Assembly: GCA_023416585.1 (NCBI GenBank)
Contig: JAEZHM010000089.1
Coordinates: 81,961-145,960, forward strand
DNA: 64,000 nucleotides
Direction of reading: 5' to 3'
From: Bacillota bacterium
GTDB lineage: Bacteria; Bacillota; Clostridia; Christensenellales; Aristaeellaceae
The notes beneath the pieces are model-generated. The model made no database searches, was not told the origin of the DNA, and saw only the letters and a program-made list of their open reading frames with translations. The translations under genes were made by a program, and so were the position numbers. Positions within the stretch are counted from its first letter, which is position 1. Each line of letters opens with the position of its first letter. Shown here piece after piece: positions 54,006-62,096 of the stretch.

Positions 54006-54022
54006 ATTGAATTCTCCTTCCC

Positions 54023-56353
54023 TTATTCCACACTCTTGAGGGCTTCTACCATGTCCACACTCTTGAATTTAACACCGATCAAAATATTTACGATCTGTGC
54101 GAACAACAGCGTCAACAGGGGCGTATAGATCCAGCTGACTGTAGCTATATAGGGGATGAACTCCAGCATGGTGGGGAAGCCGTAGGTCAGCACCCACCGG
54201 TGCAAAAAGGGCCCCAGATAAAGACCCAGGGGCAATCCGAGTATGGCGATGATGATGTTTTCCCGCAGGATCAGATGCTTCGACTCCCTTGGATAAAAGC
54301 CCAGCACCATCAGCGTGGCCAGTTCCCGTACCCTTTCAAAGAAGTTCAATTGTCCCAGGGTAAAGAGCACCACCAGCAGCAGCGCTCCCGCGAATAGCGT
54401 TATGACCAATACCACCACATTCAAAACCTGCACCACTGCCTCACTGCCGGTCCGTTCCACATCAATGGTGCGCACCTTAGCCACGCCATCCATGTCCTCT
54501 ACGGCAGCAGGGTTAATCCTCCCTCCGCTTAAGAAAACAGCCGTAGGCATAAATGGCATCAGGTCAAGCTTGCGCCAGGCGCTCTTGCTTACATACACGC
54601 CTTGGCCCAACTGTATGCTGATGATATTCTGTACCTTTGCTGTAGTCTCATGACCGCTTGGCGCGCGTATCTTTACGCTGTCGCCGATTTTTAGGCCCGT
54701 TTCCTCCGCGGCGCGTTCGCTGAGGGTGATGCCTTCCTTCGGCAGCCATATGCGCTTACCGTCCTGCTCCAAAAACACCATCTCGTGACGGTCCTCCAGT
54801 ACATGCAGGCTCTTGGTTTGCCAATGGTCGCCAATTAGCAGCTCACAGCTTCGCTCCATAACGGTTTCCATACGCAGCGCTCCGGAGCGCAGCCGCACTG
54901 CCTCCGGGTAGTTCTCTAACGCAGAAGCGTCCAAATCCACACGCACATCGTAACGCATGGTATGGGTATAATGATTCTCCAGTACGAACACTACCGAATC
55001 CCGCATACCAAAACCGGTCAGCAGCAACGCGGAACAGCCCACCACACCTACGATGCCAATCAAAAACCTGGAGGTATTGCGCATCATGTTGCGAATAATC
55101 AGCTTTGTACTGAAAGACAGGTGCCGCCATATAAAAGGAATGCGCTCCAGCAGCACACGCTTGCCGTGTGATGGCGGCTTGGGCCGGAGCAGTCCCGCGG
55201 GCACCTCTTTGAGCGCACGGTTACAGCTCAAAAAACTGGCGCCCATGGCAATGGAAACCGTGAGCAGGAATGTAGCAGCCATGATGCCGGGATGCATATA
55301 CACGGCAGCGTCGGGCATGTTGTAGACGGACATCAGTACCCACATCACGATTCTTCCCAGGAAAAATCGTGCGCCAAGCAGCCCAAACAGCGCACCCAGC
55401 GCGGATACCAGCAGCCCATAGCCCATATAGTGCCGGATCAGCTGCCCCCGGCCATAGCCCAATGAACACAGCGTGCCAATCTGCATGCGCTGGCTTTCCA
55501 CCATGCGCGACATGGTGCTGAAGGTAATCAAAGCCGCCACCAGGAAAAATACCGCCGGAAACACCTGCCCCAATGCGCGGATTTGATCCGCTTCCTCGAT
55601 GGCCATCTTGATGCCAGCCTTGTCATTCCGAGTCAGAACCAGCATCTTGGGGTCATCCAGCTGCGTTTGTATCTTCTGCTTTACTTGCGTCAAATCCGCG
55701 TCTGGGTAAAGCTTAACTACCGTCTCCTGATACGGAAGATACGAAAGCGTACCCGGAGAGAGATAGGCGTAACCGAAGGTGGAAGGGTTCGCACTGAAGG
55801 CAAAACCATCGGAATAGACCACATATTCCGGGCTGTAGCCGATACCGCCCACCATGAGTTCCAGGGAAGTGCCCTCCGCATCTACCTTCAGCCTGTCTCC
55901 CACCGACAAGCCCTGCGCCTTGGCGAACCTTGAGTCCAATATGCATACGTTCTTTTGTTCTGACGGCAGGGTATGACCTAAAAAGACCATGGGGCTGTTC
56001 ACGCGCGATACGCCGTCGTTCATATACAATTCCACGTCAGGATCGCCAGGAAGGTCTCCGCTGGCGCGCAGATGCACACGGCGCTGTGCATCTAAAACAT
56101 CAGGAATATTCGCTATATCCCGCGCCTTGCGGTCGCTCATACGGCCTGTGATCCAAATGTCGGCCAGGCCGCATTGCTTGAACTGCACGTTCAGGTTTCT
56201 CTCCATGCCCCGCCAAGTCGCATCCAAACCGCTGTACAGCATGGTGGAGAGCATGCAGATGACGAATACGGCGGCGAATGATTTCCAATTATTGCGTATG
56301 TCGCGCATAAGCTTGCGCCGCAAAAGATACGCGCCATATCCGTTTCTCACCAC
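54023..56353 (-). CDS. FtsX/MacB-like ABC transporter permease
   Basis: A 776-residue membrane protein with two FtsX modules: N-terminal anchor near residue 25, a large extracellular domain, three to four helices near 265-385, a second anchor near 435, a second outer domain and three C-terminal helices. ALITFSTMSRMVESQRMQIGT and ERVRELATLMVLGFYPRE are the FtsX-type elements. The start is GTG at 56351-56353, 7 nt after GGAGG, overlapping the ATPase stop. With the ATPase and adaptor it forms a MacAB-like efflux or envelope-remodelling system. Confidence 0.92.
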   Translation of the reverse strand: MVRNGYGAYLLRRKLMRDIRNNWKSFAAVFVICMLSTMLYSGLDATWRGMERNLNVQFKQCGLADIWITGRMSDRKARDIANIPDVLDAQRRVHLRASGDLPGDPDVELYMNDGVSRVNSPMVFLGHTLPSEQKNVCILDSRFAKAQGLSVGDRLKVDAEGTSLELMVGGIGYSPEYVVYSDGFAFSANPSTFGYAYLSPGTLSYLPYQETVVKLYPDADLTQVKQKIQTQLDDPKMLVLTRNDKAGIKMAIEEADQIRALGQVFPAVFFLVAALITFSTMSRMVESQRMQIGTLCSLGYGRGQLIRHYMGYGLLVSALGALFGLLGARFFLGRIVMWVLMSVYNMPDAAVYMHPGIMAATFLLTVSIAMGASFLSCNRALKEVPAGLLRPKPPSHGKRVLLERIPFIWRHLSFSTKLIIRNMMRNTSRFLIGIVGVVGCSALLLTGFGMRDSVVFVLENHYTHTMRYDVRVDLDASALENYPEAVRLRSGALRMETVMERSCELLIGDHWQTKSLHVLEDRHEMVFLEQDGKRIWLPKEGITLSERAAEETGLKIGDSVKIRAPSGHETTAKVQNIISIQLGQGVYVSKSAWRKLDLMPFMPTAVFLSGGRINPAAVEDMDGVAKVRTIDVERTGSEAVVQVLNVVVLVITLFAGALLLVVLFTLGQLNFFERVRELATLMVLGFYPRESKHLILRENIIIAILGLPLGLYLGPFLHRWVLTYGFPTMLEFIPYIATVSWIYTPLLTLLFAQIVNILIGVKFKSVDMVEALKSVE

Positions 56354-57048
56354 GCGATTTCCTCCATGGCTTTAGGATGTGGATTGACTTCCACCTCCTG
56401 AACCTTGCCGCTCTTCATCCGAATGACGCGCCGGGCCGCCGGCACAATGGCCGCGTTGTGGGTGATGATTACCACTGTCTTGCCCATATCGCGGCATAGG
56501 TCGCTTAACAGCATGAGTACCATGCGCCCTGTCTGAGAATCCAGAGCACCGGTAGGCTCATCGCACAAAAGAAGCTCCGGGTTTTTGCACATTGCCCTTG
56601 CAATGGCCACACGCTGCTGTTCCCCGCCAGACAACTGTGCCGGGAAATTATCCATCCGGTCAAGAAGGCCGACCCTCTCCAGCATTTCCCGGGGGGATAG
56701 GGGGCTAACACATACCTGCTGCGCCAGTTCTACATTTTCCAGAGCTGTCAGGTTGGGCATGAGATTATAGAACTGGAACACAAAGCCGATGTCCAGCCTG
56801 CGGTATGTATTCAATTCCTTAGCACTGAGCTTTACAATATCCCGTCCGGCTACCGTTATCCTGCCGCCGGTTGCCCGGTCCATACCGCCCAGCAAATTCA
56901 GCACTGTCGTTTTCCCGGCGCCACTGGGGCCCAAAACAACCGCAAACTCTCCATCCTGGATTTCAAAGTCCGCATGATCTACCGCCCGGATGGATACTTC
57001 GCCTACCTGGTATGTCTTGCATACCTCTTCAAAGACGATATCCGCCAT
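56347..57048 (-). CDS. MacB/LolD-type ABC transporter ATP-binding protein
   Basis: A 233-residue ATPase with Walker A GPSGAGKTT (40-48), the signature LSGGEQQRVAIARA, Walker B LLLCDEPTGALD and H-loop ITHN. It powers the FtsX-type permease whose gene overlaps by 7 nt. It is the first gene of the operon, transcribed from the TetR-controlled promoter upstream. Confidence 0.95.
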   Translation of the reverse strand: MADIVFEEVCKTYQVGEVSIRAVDHADFEIQDGEFAVVLGPSGAGKTTVLNLLGGMDRATGGRITVAGRDIVKLSAKELNTYRRLDIGFVFQFYNLMPNLTALENVELAQQVCVSPLSPREMLERVGLLDRMDNFPAQLSGGEQQRVAIARAMCKNPELLLCDEPTGALDSQTGRMVLMLLSDLCRDMGKTVVIITHNAAIVPAARRVIRMKSGKVQEVEVNPHPKAMEEIAW

Positions 57049-57071
57049 AAGTAAGTCCCTTTCCGTTTCAG

Positions 57072-57094
57072 TTAATCAACTTTATGTTGATTAA
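57072..57094. promoter_or_regulatory. TetR operator O1
   Basis: Perfect palindrome TTAATCAAC-N5-GTTGATTAA. It covers the -10 of the exporter promoter and the -35 of the tetR promoter. Confidence 0.75.
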
Positions 57095-57115
57095 ACATCA
57101 CAAAGAAATTATAAT
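57087..57115 (+). promoter_or_regulatory. Promoter of the tetR gene
   Basis: TTGATT (57087-57092), 17 nt, TATAAT (57110-57115). Confidence 0.7.
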
Positions 57116-57118
57116 CAA
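57090..57118 (-). promoter_or_regulatory. Promoter of the exporter operon
   Basis: On the minus strand: TTGATT (57118-57113), 17 nt, TTTAAT (57095-57090). It interlocks with the tetR promoter and lies about 40 nt before the ATPase start codon. Confidence 0.6.
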
Positions 57119-57133
57119 CATAGCGTTGGATTA
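57112..57133. promoter_or_regulatory. TetR operator O2
   Basis: TAATCAAC-N5-GTTGGATTA, the O1 palindrome with one inserted G. It overlaps the -10 of the tetR promoter and the -35 of the exporter promoter. Confidence 0.65.
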
Positions 57134-57240
57134 CAACAAACAGATCGGCCCGGATTGTGGTACGGTCAACAGTTGGGCAGGGTTTGTTGGTTTGCCTTGC
57201 AACAAACGGAAGCTTAAGGGAAAGGGGAGTATTGAATCGT

Positions 57241-57825
57241 ATGAATGGCCCAAAGAATGATAGAAGGATCAAATATACCAAAATGATGATCAAGCAAAGC
57301 CTGGTGAGGCTGCTTCAGGAAAAGCCCATTTCAAAGATATCCGTCAAGGAGTTATGTGAAACGGCGGACATCAACCGAAGCACATTTTACGCCCACTACA
57401 CAGATCAATATGACTTGCTGCGCCAGGTGGTTGGTGAAGCGATGCAGGATATCAACACGTATCTTGACAATTACAATTTCAAGGTATACGAGCCGGAATC
57501 GTTTCAAATCATGAACCGCATCTTTGAATATATCGTGGAAAACGCGGAGCTATGCAAAGTATTGCTGGGTGAAAACGGGGATATATCCATGCAAAAGGAA
57601 ATCATGATGATCGTCCAGCGGCAGGGTATGAAGGAATGGATAGGCAAAAAAGCAATCGACGCGGATATCATGGAGTACTTGTATCTGTTTGGCGTCAACG
57701 CAAGCATCGGCATCATACATAAATGGCTGCAGGGGGGCCTTAAGCAATCCGCAAGAGAAATGGCCGATCTGGTGCTTAAGCTGATTTACCAGGGGCTTTC
57801 TCCCTTCATCAAGCAAAACGCATAG
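57241..57825 (+). CDS. TetR family transcriptional regulator
   Basis: A 194-residue repressor with the N-terminal helix-turn-helix ISVKELCETADINRSTFYAH. The C-terminal helical domain resembles the DhaS-like TetR group. The ATG at 57241 is about 11 nt after AAAGGGGAG. An upstream frame from 57157 would overlap the promoter region and is rejected. It is divergent from the exporter operon, with two inverted-repeat operators between, so it probably represses both and releases in response to an exported compound. Confidence 0.92.
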   Translation: MNGPKNDRRIKYTKMMIKQSLVRLLQEKPISKISVKELCETADINRSTFYAHYTDQYDLLRQVVGEAMQDINTYLDNYNFKVYEPESFQIMNRIFEYIVENAELCKVLLGENGDISMQKEIMMIVQRQGMKEWIGKKAIDADIMEYLYLFGVNASIGIIHKWLQGGLKQSAREMADLVLKLIYQGLSPFIKQNA

Positions 57826-57883
57826 GCAAATATGTCTCAAATATTTATTTCTTCCTCAAATTGTCATTTTTACATATGTTTCG

Positions 57884-57913
57884 TTGACTTTTTCTTAATA
57901 ACAATGGTATACT
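57884..57913 (+). promoter_or_regulatory. Sigma-A-type promoter of the DUF3048 gene
   Basis: TTGACT (57884-57889), 18 nt, TATACT (57908-57913). The leader to the start codon is about 95 nt. Confidence 0.65.
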
Positions 57914-58015
57914 TCACATGTTTGCAGCCACACAAATATTGGTATTGAATTCTCTTCGCCCTGCCAAATGTGGCTGCCCAAAAGGGAAATGTTATTACAT
58001 ACAAGGAGGCTGCCC

Positions 58016-59110
58016 ATGAAAAGGTTCCTTTGCCTGCTGCTGGCCATGGTTTGCTTTGTGGCGCTGACCCAAACCGCTTTGGCAAGCGGTGTGACCACCG
58101 TCATTCAGGACGAAGCTGACCGGAAAATTGATGTCAAGGGGTTAGGGAAAGACAAGAATTTCGCCGTGAACCCAGAAGTCCCCGGCGAAAGCCCCGTTAC
58201 CGGCCTTTCTTGGGAAGGCACCTATATGCCCATGCTGGTGCAGATCGACAATGCCGACGGCGGTATTGGCACCTTTGCTCCCTGGGGTGCATCCCTTGCG
58301 GATATCATTTATGAAACGCCGCTTCATATGTACGGTGAAACCCGCCTATCCTTCCTGTTCAGCGATATGATTCCTGAAAGCGTCGGCCCGGTGCGGTCCG
58401 CCAGGCTTACGCATGTAGAGTTGCGGGAAGAATGGGATGCCGGCTTCCTGTTTTATGGCGGACAAGAATATGAAGGAACCAATATCAACGACGCTTTCCG
58501 TAAATATGGCACCACCAAAAAAGGTGTTCTTTTCAGCGGTATCGTCGGCACGAACAAGCCTTGGAAGAAATATTACTCCCGCGTAAAAGGACTGCCCGGC
58601 CCTCACGATGTAGATGCCAACGTAAAGGCCATGCAGGCGCTGATTCCCGCCAAATTTAAAGCACCTTCCAGGCCTTACCTGTTTACCGACGAGCTTCCCG
58701 AACTGGGAGATTTCGCCGCGAATATCTCCATTACTTTGAAGAAGCCGGAATACTCCTCCAGCTTCACTTATGATCCCAACGCAAACGTATACCTGCGCTA
58801 CATGAACGGAGAGCCCTACGTTGACAAATCAACCGGCGAACAGCTTTCCTTCTCGAATCTCATCATCCAGCGTACCAACGTCACCTTCTATCATGGCAGT
58901 ACCGACCGGCCCCTGACGGTGAATATCGGTTCCGGCAACGCGGACATCTTTATCGGCGGCCGGTATATCCCCGGTTACTGGGTACGCACCGGCATAAACC
59001 AGCGTACGGTATTCTTCGATCAGGAAGGCAATGAGCTGAAACTGCAAAGGGGCAAAACCTTCATCAGCATGATCGACTACAGCACTCCCGTTTCATATAC
59101 GGCTGAGTAA
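58016..59110 (+). CDS. Secreted DUF3048 (YerB-like) domain protein
   Basis: A 364-residue exported protein. The signal peptide MKRFLCLLLAMVCF... ends ALASG with no lipobox Cys, although Bacillus YerB is a lipoprotein. The DUF3048 pattern is clear: PMLVQIDNADGG, ASLADIIYETPLHMYGETRL, ESVGPVRSARLTHVEL. The C-terminal part (residues about 240-360) matches the second YerB domain. The function is not established. AAGGAGG lies 6 nt before the ATG at 58016; a longer frame is rejected. It is a single-gene unit between a good promoter and a terminator. Confidence 0.87.
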   Translation: MKRFLCLLLAMVCFVALTQTALASGVTTVIQDEADRKIDVKGLGKDKNFAVNPEVPGESPVTGLSWEGTYMPMLVQIDNADGGIGTFAPWGASLADIIYETPLHMYGETRLSFLFSDMIPESVGPVRSARLTHVELREEWDAGFLFYGGQEYEGTNINDAFRKYGTTKKGVLFSGIVGTNKPWKKYYSRVKGLPGPHDVDANVKAMQALIPAKFKAPSRPYLFTDELPELGDFAANISITLKKPEYSSSFTYDPNANVYLRYMNGEPYVDKSTGEQLSFSNLIIQRTNVTFYHGSTDRPLTVNIGSGNADIFIGGRYIPGYWVRTGINQRTVFFDQEGNELKLQRGKTFISMIDYSTPVSYTAE

Positions 59111-59117
59111 TCAACGC

Positions 59118-59149
59118 AAAAATGCCGCCGGTCATCCGGCGGCATTTTT
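59118..59149. terminator. Bidirectional rho-independent terminator
   Basis: A perfect 9-bp stem TGCCGCCGG/CCGGCGGCA with loop TCAT, flanked by AAAAA on the left and TTTTT on the right. It serves both convergent genes. Confidence 0.93.
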
Positions 59150-59157
59150 ATGTTCTT

Positions 59158-60546
59158 TTATTTAATCATTCCATCCATCAGCGTTACCAGTGCACCGCTA
59201 TCATCCATCCAATTTACCACGCCGTCTAAAAATCCCGCAGGCAGTTCCAACAGGAAGGGGGCAGCCGTTCGAATTACCGGCCATTTGGCATTTGCGTAAA
59301 ATTCCTTTATGGTAATATCATTCATACAGAATAAATCAATACCCTGTATATCCTCAAACGTTTTGGGCTGAAAGCTCTCCAGCGTGTCTGTCCAGGATAT
59401 CTGCCCTTTTACTGTAAGAACCGGTTTATCGGTGCTGGGATAAAGAATGCTCACCTGTCCATCCAGCATGGTTTTGTCGTTCTCCTGATGCTGGTTCCAA
59501 TGGAGGCCAGCCTTATATGTCTCCTCCACTCCCAGCCCTTCGCCGCCAAATGTCACGCTAATCTTGCCATCTCCCTGCATGAGCTTTCCGTTTGGCAGGT
59601 CTTGCCCTTCCACAGTCAGATAGCCAAAAAGCGTATCATCCTCATAAAGCTTCAAATACAAGGAAAGCTGATAGCCGCTCTCAGCAGCTTCCAGCATACA
59701 TTGCCCTGAAAGCCTGTAACCCTCCCAATCGGGAATGTCCACCTGCCAGGATGTTTTGCCTTCATCACGCGTTAGCGTATAGATGTTTTTCCCACCCAGC
59801 GTCCAGCTTTCTCCCTGATCAGAAACTTTCATTTTAAGCCCGTCTACCTGAACAAGATCTGCGGTCCAATCAGGCAGCGCGTAGAAAAAGTCGTTCACGA
59901 TTTCATCCAGGTTTACATACTGCAGCAGTCCCTGCCGCCAATAGTAAAACGGCTCATTGTCGCTCATGGCCTGTGAAAGCTGCGTTGCCTTCTCTACGCA
60001 TTCCTCCGGGCTTAGCGACCGGTTTCCCGTTCCGCCCATCAGCTCGGTCCACTTGTCAATAGCGGGTTTTATGCCATGCATATAAGAATACGGATCGGTA
60101 AACACGCCAATATACTGCACCGGGACCGAAAAGTAGGAGTACATTTTCATCAGGAACCGAATGTAGTTGGGCAGCGAAATCACCACAGGCTTTTCCCCAA
60201 ACAGGTTGGTAACAAGGCTCAGCCTTTCTTCCCAGCCCGTCAAGTGAAAATCGATAGCAGAAAGGCCATTCAGGTTCAATTTACCTTTAATATCTGCCTG
60301 TCCGTTTTGTACAACCGCATGGCCGGATGCATCCAGCATCTTTAACGTTCTGGCCAAATCCTTCAAAAAGCGTCCCGGGTTTTCCTTAAGCGCATATGGG
60401 TCAAGAGAAGCCTTGAAAGAAAAGTCAACGCCTGTCGCCGCGCCGGAATCAGCAAATGCAGTCAGCGGGCCCATCGTTCCTAACGTAATAACCATTGCAC
60501 ATATACAAAACAGGGAGATAAGCTTTTTCCCTTTTTGCATGGTCAT
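59158..60546 (-). CDS. Secreted protein of unknown function in the sortase cluster
   Basis: A 462-residue exported protein that I do not recognise. The signal peptide (MTMQKGKKLISLFCICAM...) ends TAFADS. The mature part is beta-rich with many short amphipathic strands (QGESWTLGGKNIYTLTRDEG; GDGKISVTFGGEGLGVEETY) and a helical stretch around residues 150-215. There is no LPxTG motif or C-terminal membrane anchor. The start at 60546 lies 7 nt after GAGGAG; an ATG overlapping that site is rejected. It is the third gene behind the surface protein and sortase, so a role in surface assembly or the envelope is likely but unproven. Confidence 0.75.
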   Translation of the reverse strand: MTMQKGKKLISLFCICAMVITLGTMGPLTAFADSGAATGVDFSFKASLDPYALKENPGRFLKDLARTLKMLDASGHAVVQNGQADIKGKLNLNGLSAIDFHLTGWEERLSLVTNLFGEKPVVISLPNYIRFLMKMYSYFSVPVQYIGVFTDPYSYMHGIKPAIDKWTELMGGTGNRSLSPEECVEKATQLSQAMSDNEPFYYWRQGLLQYVNLDEIVNDFFYALPDWTADLVQVDGLKMKVSDQGESWTLGGKNIYTLTRDEGKTSWQVDIPDWEGYRLSGQCMLEAAESGYQLSLYLKLYEDDTLFGYLTVEGQDLPNGKLMQGDGKISVTFGGEGLGVEETYKAGLHWNQHQENDKTMLDGQVSILYPSTDKPVLTVKGQISWTDTLESFQPKTFEDIQGIDLFCMNDITIKEFYANAKWPVIRTAAPFLLELPAGFLDGVVNWMDDSGALVTLMDGMIK

Positions 60547-60591
60547 TCCATAACTCCTCATCGTAATGGCGGTATATGAAAACGAACGAAA

Positions 60592-61911
60592 TCACTTTTG
60601 TCCATTTGCCACACCCACCAGTTTAGCACGCACCATAATGCGCTGCGCGTTGCTGACGCCTCCAAATGCCTGGCAGGACAGAAGCGTCAGGGCCGGATAA
60701 CCTACGTCGCTTGCCACCGCCCAATCATTTTTTTCAATGATTGCAACCTTGACCACCTCATACTCAAAGGATCCCAAATGTGAGGTATGCAGATAGATTT
60801 TATCGCCCGTGGACAGCTTGTTCAGGTTTCGGAAATAATCTCTGGTACCTGTACGATGCGCGCTGATGCAGATGTTGGCAACCGTATTGGGTTCTGGGGC
60901 ACGCGGAAACATGGCCGCACCAATGCGCATGTTTTCATACATTTTGTTGAATGAGCCGGAACGGTAGGCAGCCACCTTGACGCCAATGTCCGGAATCTCC
61001 AGCAAATAGGACCGTTTTACACCCTGGGGATCCACATCAATGGACGCATAACCTTTCTCATTCTCTGCAGTCTTTTGATCTGTTCCATGAAGAGCCGCAA
61101 GCTCTCTTTGCTGAGCCATGGCAGATTTGTAATCATCCTCCGGCAGATGAAGCGCAACCATTGTCATATAGGAAGAAAGAGTGCTCATCTGACTTAGCAG
61201 CAGGTTTGCATCCATATTCGCCTGTTCGCTGCCTGACTTAATAGCTGCAGACAGATCTTCCACATGTTTGAGCAGTTCTTCCAGATCGGTCAGCGTGCCG
61301 TAGATCATTTCCCTAGCAGCGGTTATGGTCTTGTCGCCCAGGGTCAGGCTATCCACCACACGCTGGCTTGACAATGAGGACAGCGTTTCCGTATTGGTAA
61401 TGGGCTGTATCTGTGTCAGCAGGAAAAATGCATTTTCAACCTGCTTTCGGGCCTCAACCAGCGACGCATTTACTTCTCTTGCATCATAAGGCTTTTTAGC
61501 GCTTTCTTTCAGCGCCTGCGCACCCTGATTCAACGCATCCCGCATGGAATTAGGCTCCGCGCTTTCCGCATTGGCAGATTTTATACCAAGCAGCAGGCTG
61601 GACGGACCACCAACGATGCCCAGTTCCTCCAGCAAACTGGGCGGAGAAGCCGCTTCCTCCATTTCCTCAGGGGAAAAGGAAGGCGTAACACCCTTGGGCA
61701 TGGCAGAATAATCCACCGGCTGATAATCGTCCTTATCAGGAATCACCATTAGTGCCTGCGCTTCTGCTGCCTTTTTTTCAGCTACGCTATAGTTGATCCT
61801 TTGCCAAACAAGCGGAACCGCAAAAGCAAACACGCCTGCGGCAATGAGAACTATGGCCAAAATGGTAATCCAATTCCATTTTCTTGTCCGTTTTTTTGCT
61901 TGTGTACTCAT
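60592..61911 (-). CDS. Sortase with extended N-terminal region
   Basis: Membrane-bound transpeptidase that joins LPxTG proteins to the cell wall. One membrane helix lies near residues 15-37. A long helical region (about 40-270) follows, then the sortase barrel: NICISAHRTGTRDYF with H352, LTLLSCQAFGG with C413, and an Arg a few residues later in NAQR. The 439 residues are about twice the usual 200-250, because of the helical insert, which may act as a stalk. It lies directly behind the LPVTG protein gene, its probable substrate. Confidence 0.9.
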   Translation of the reverse strand: MSTQAKKRTRKWNWITILAIVLIAAGVFAFAVPLVWQRINYSVAEKKAAEAQALMVIPDKDDYQPVDYSAMPKGVTPSFSPEEMEEAASPPSLLEELGIVGGPSSLLLGIKSANAESAEPNSMRDALNQGAQALKESAKKPYDAREVNASLVEARKQVENAFFLLTQIQPITNTETLSSLSSQRVVDSLTLGDKTITAAREMIYGTLTDLEELLKHVEDLSAAIKSGSEQANMDANLLLSQMSTLSSYMTMVALHLPEDDYKSAMAQQRELAALHGTDQKTAENEKGYASIDVDPQGVKRSYLLEIPDIGVKVAAYRSGSFNKMYENMRIGAAMFPRAPEPNTVANICISAHRTGTRDYFRNLNKLSTGDKIYLHTSHLGSFEYEVVKVAIIEKNDWAVASDVGYPALTLLSCQAFGGVSNAQRIMVRAKLVGVANGQK

Positions 61912-62040
61912 TTATATTGCCTCCCATTACGTATGGCAAAGAGGTATAGCTATGGAGAGACGCATTGATTATATCATAGCCACCTGCACTTGGAAATGGA
62001 TTTCCCTTCCTCCAAGCGTTTGTTACAACATGTAACAAGA

Positions 62041-62075
62041 GAAGAAAGGGGCAGTCCTCCAAGGAGGGCTGCCCC
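62041..62075 (-). terminator. Hairpin terminator after the surface-protein gene
   Basis: GGGGCAGTCCTCC (62048-62060) and GGAGGGCTGCCCC (62063-62075) pair with one mismatch and a 2-nt loop. On the minus strand it is followed by TTTCTTC, and it probably reduces transcription into the sortase gene. Confidence 0.75.
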
Positions 62076-62096
62076 GATACAATTGTGCAGTGGGGA

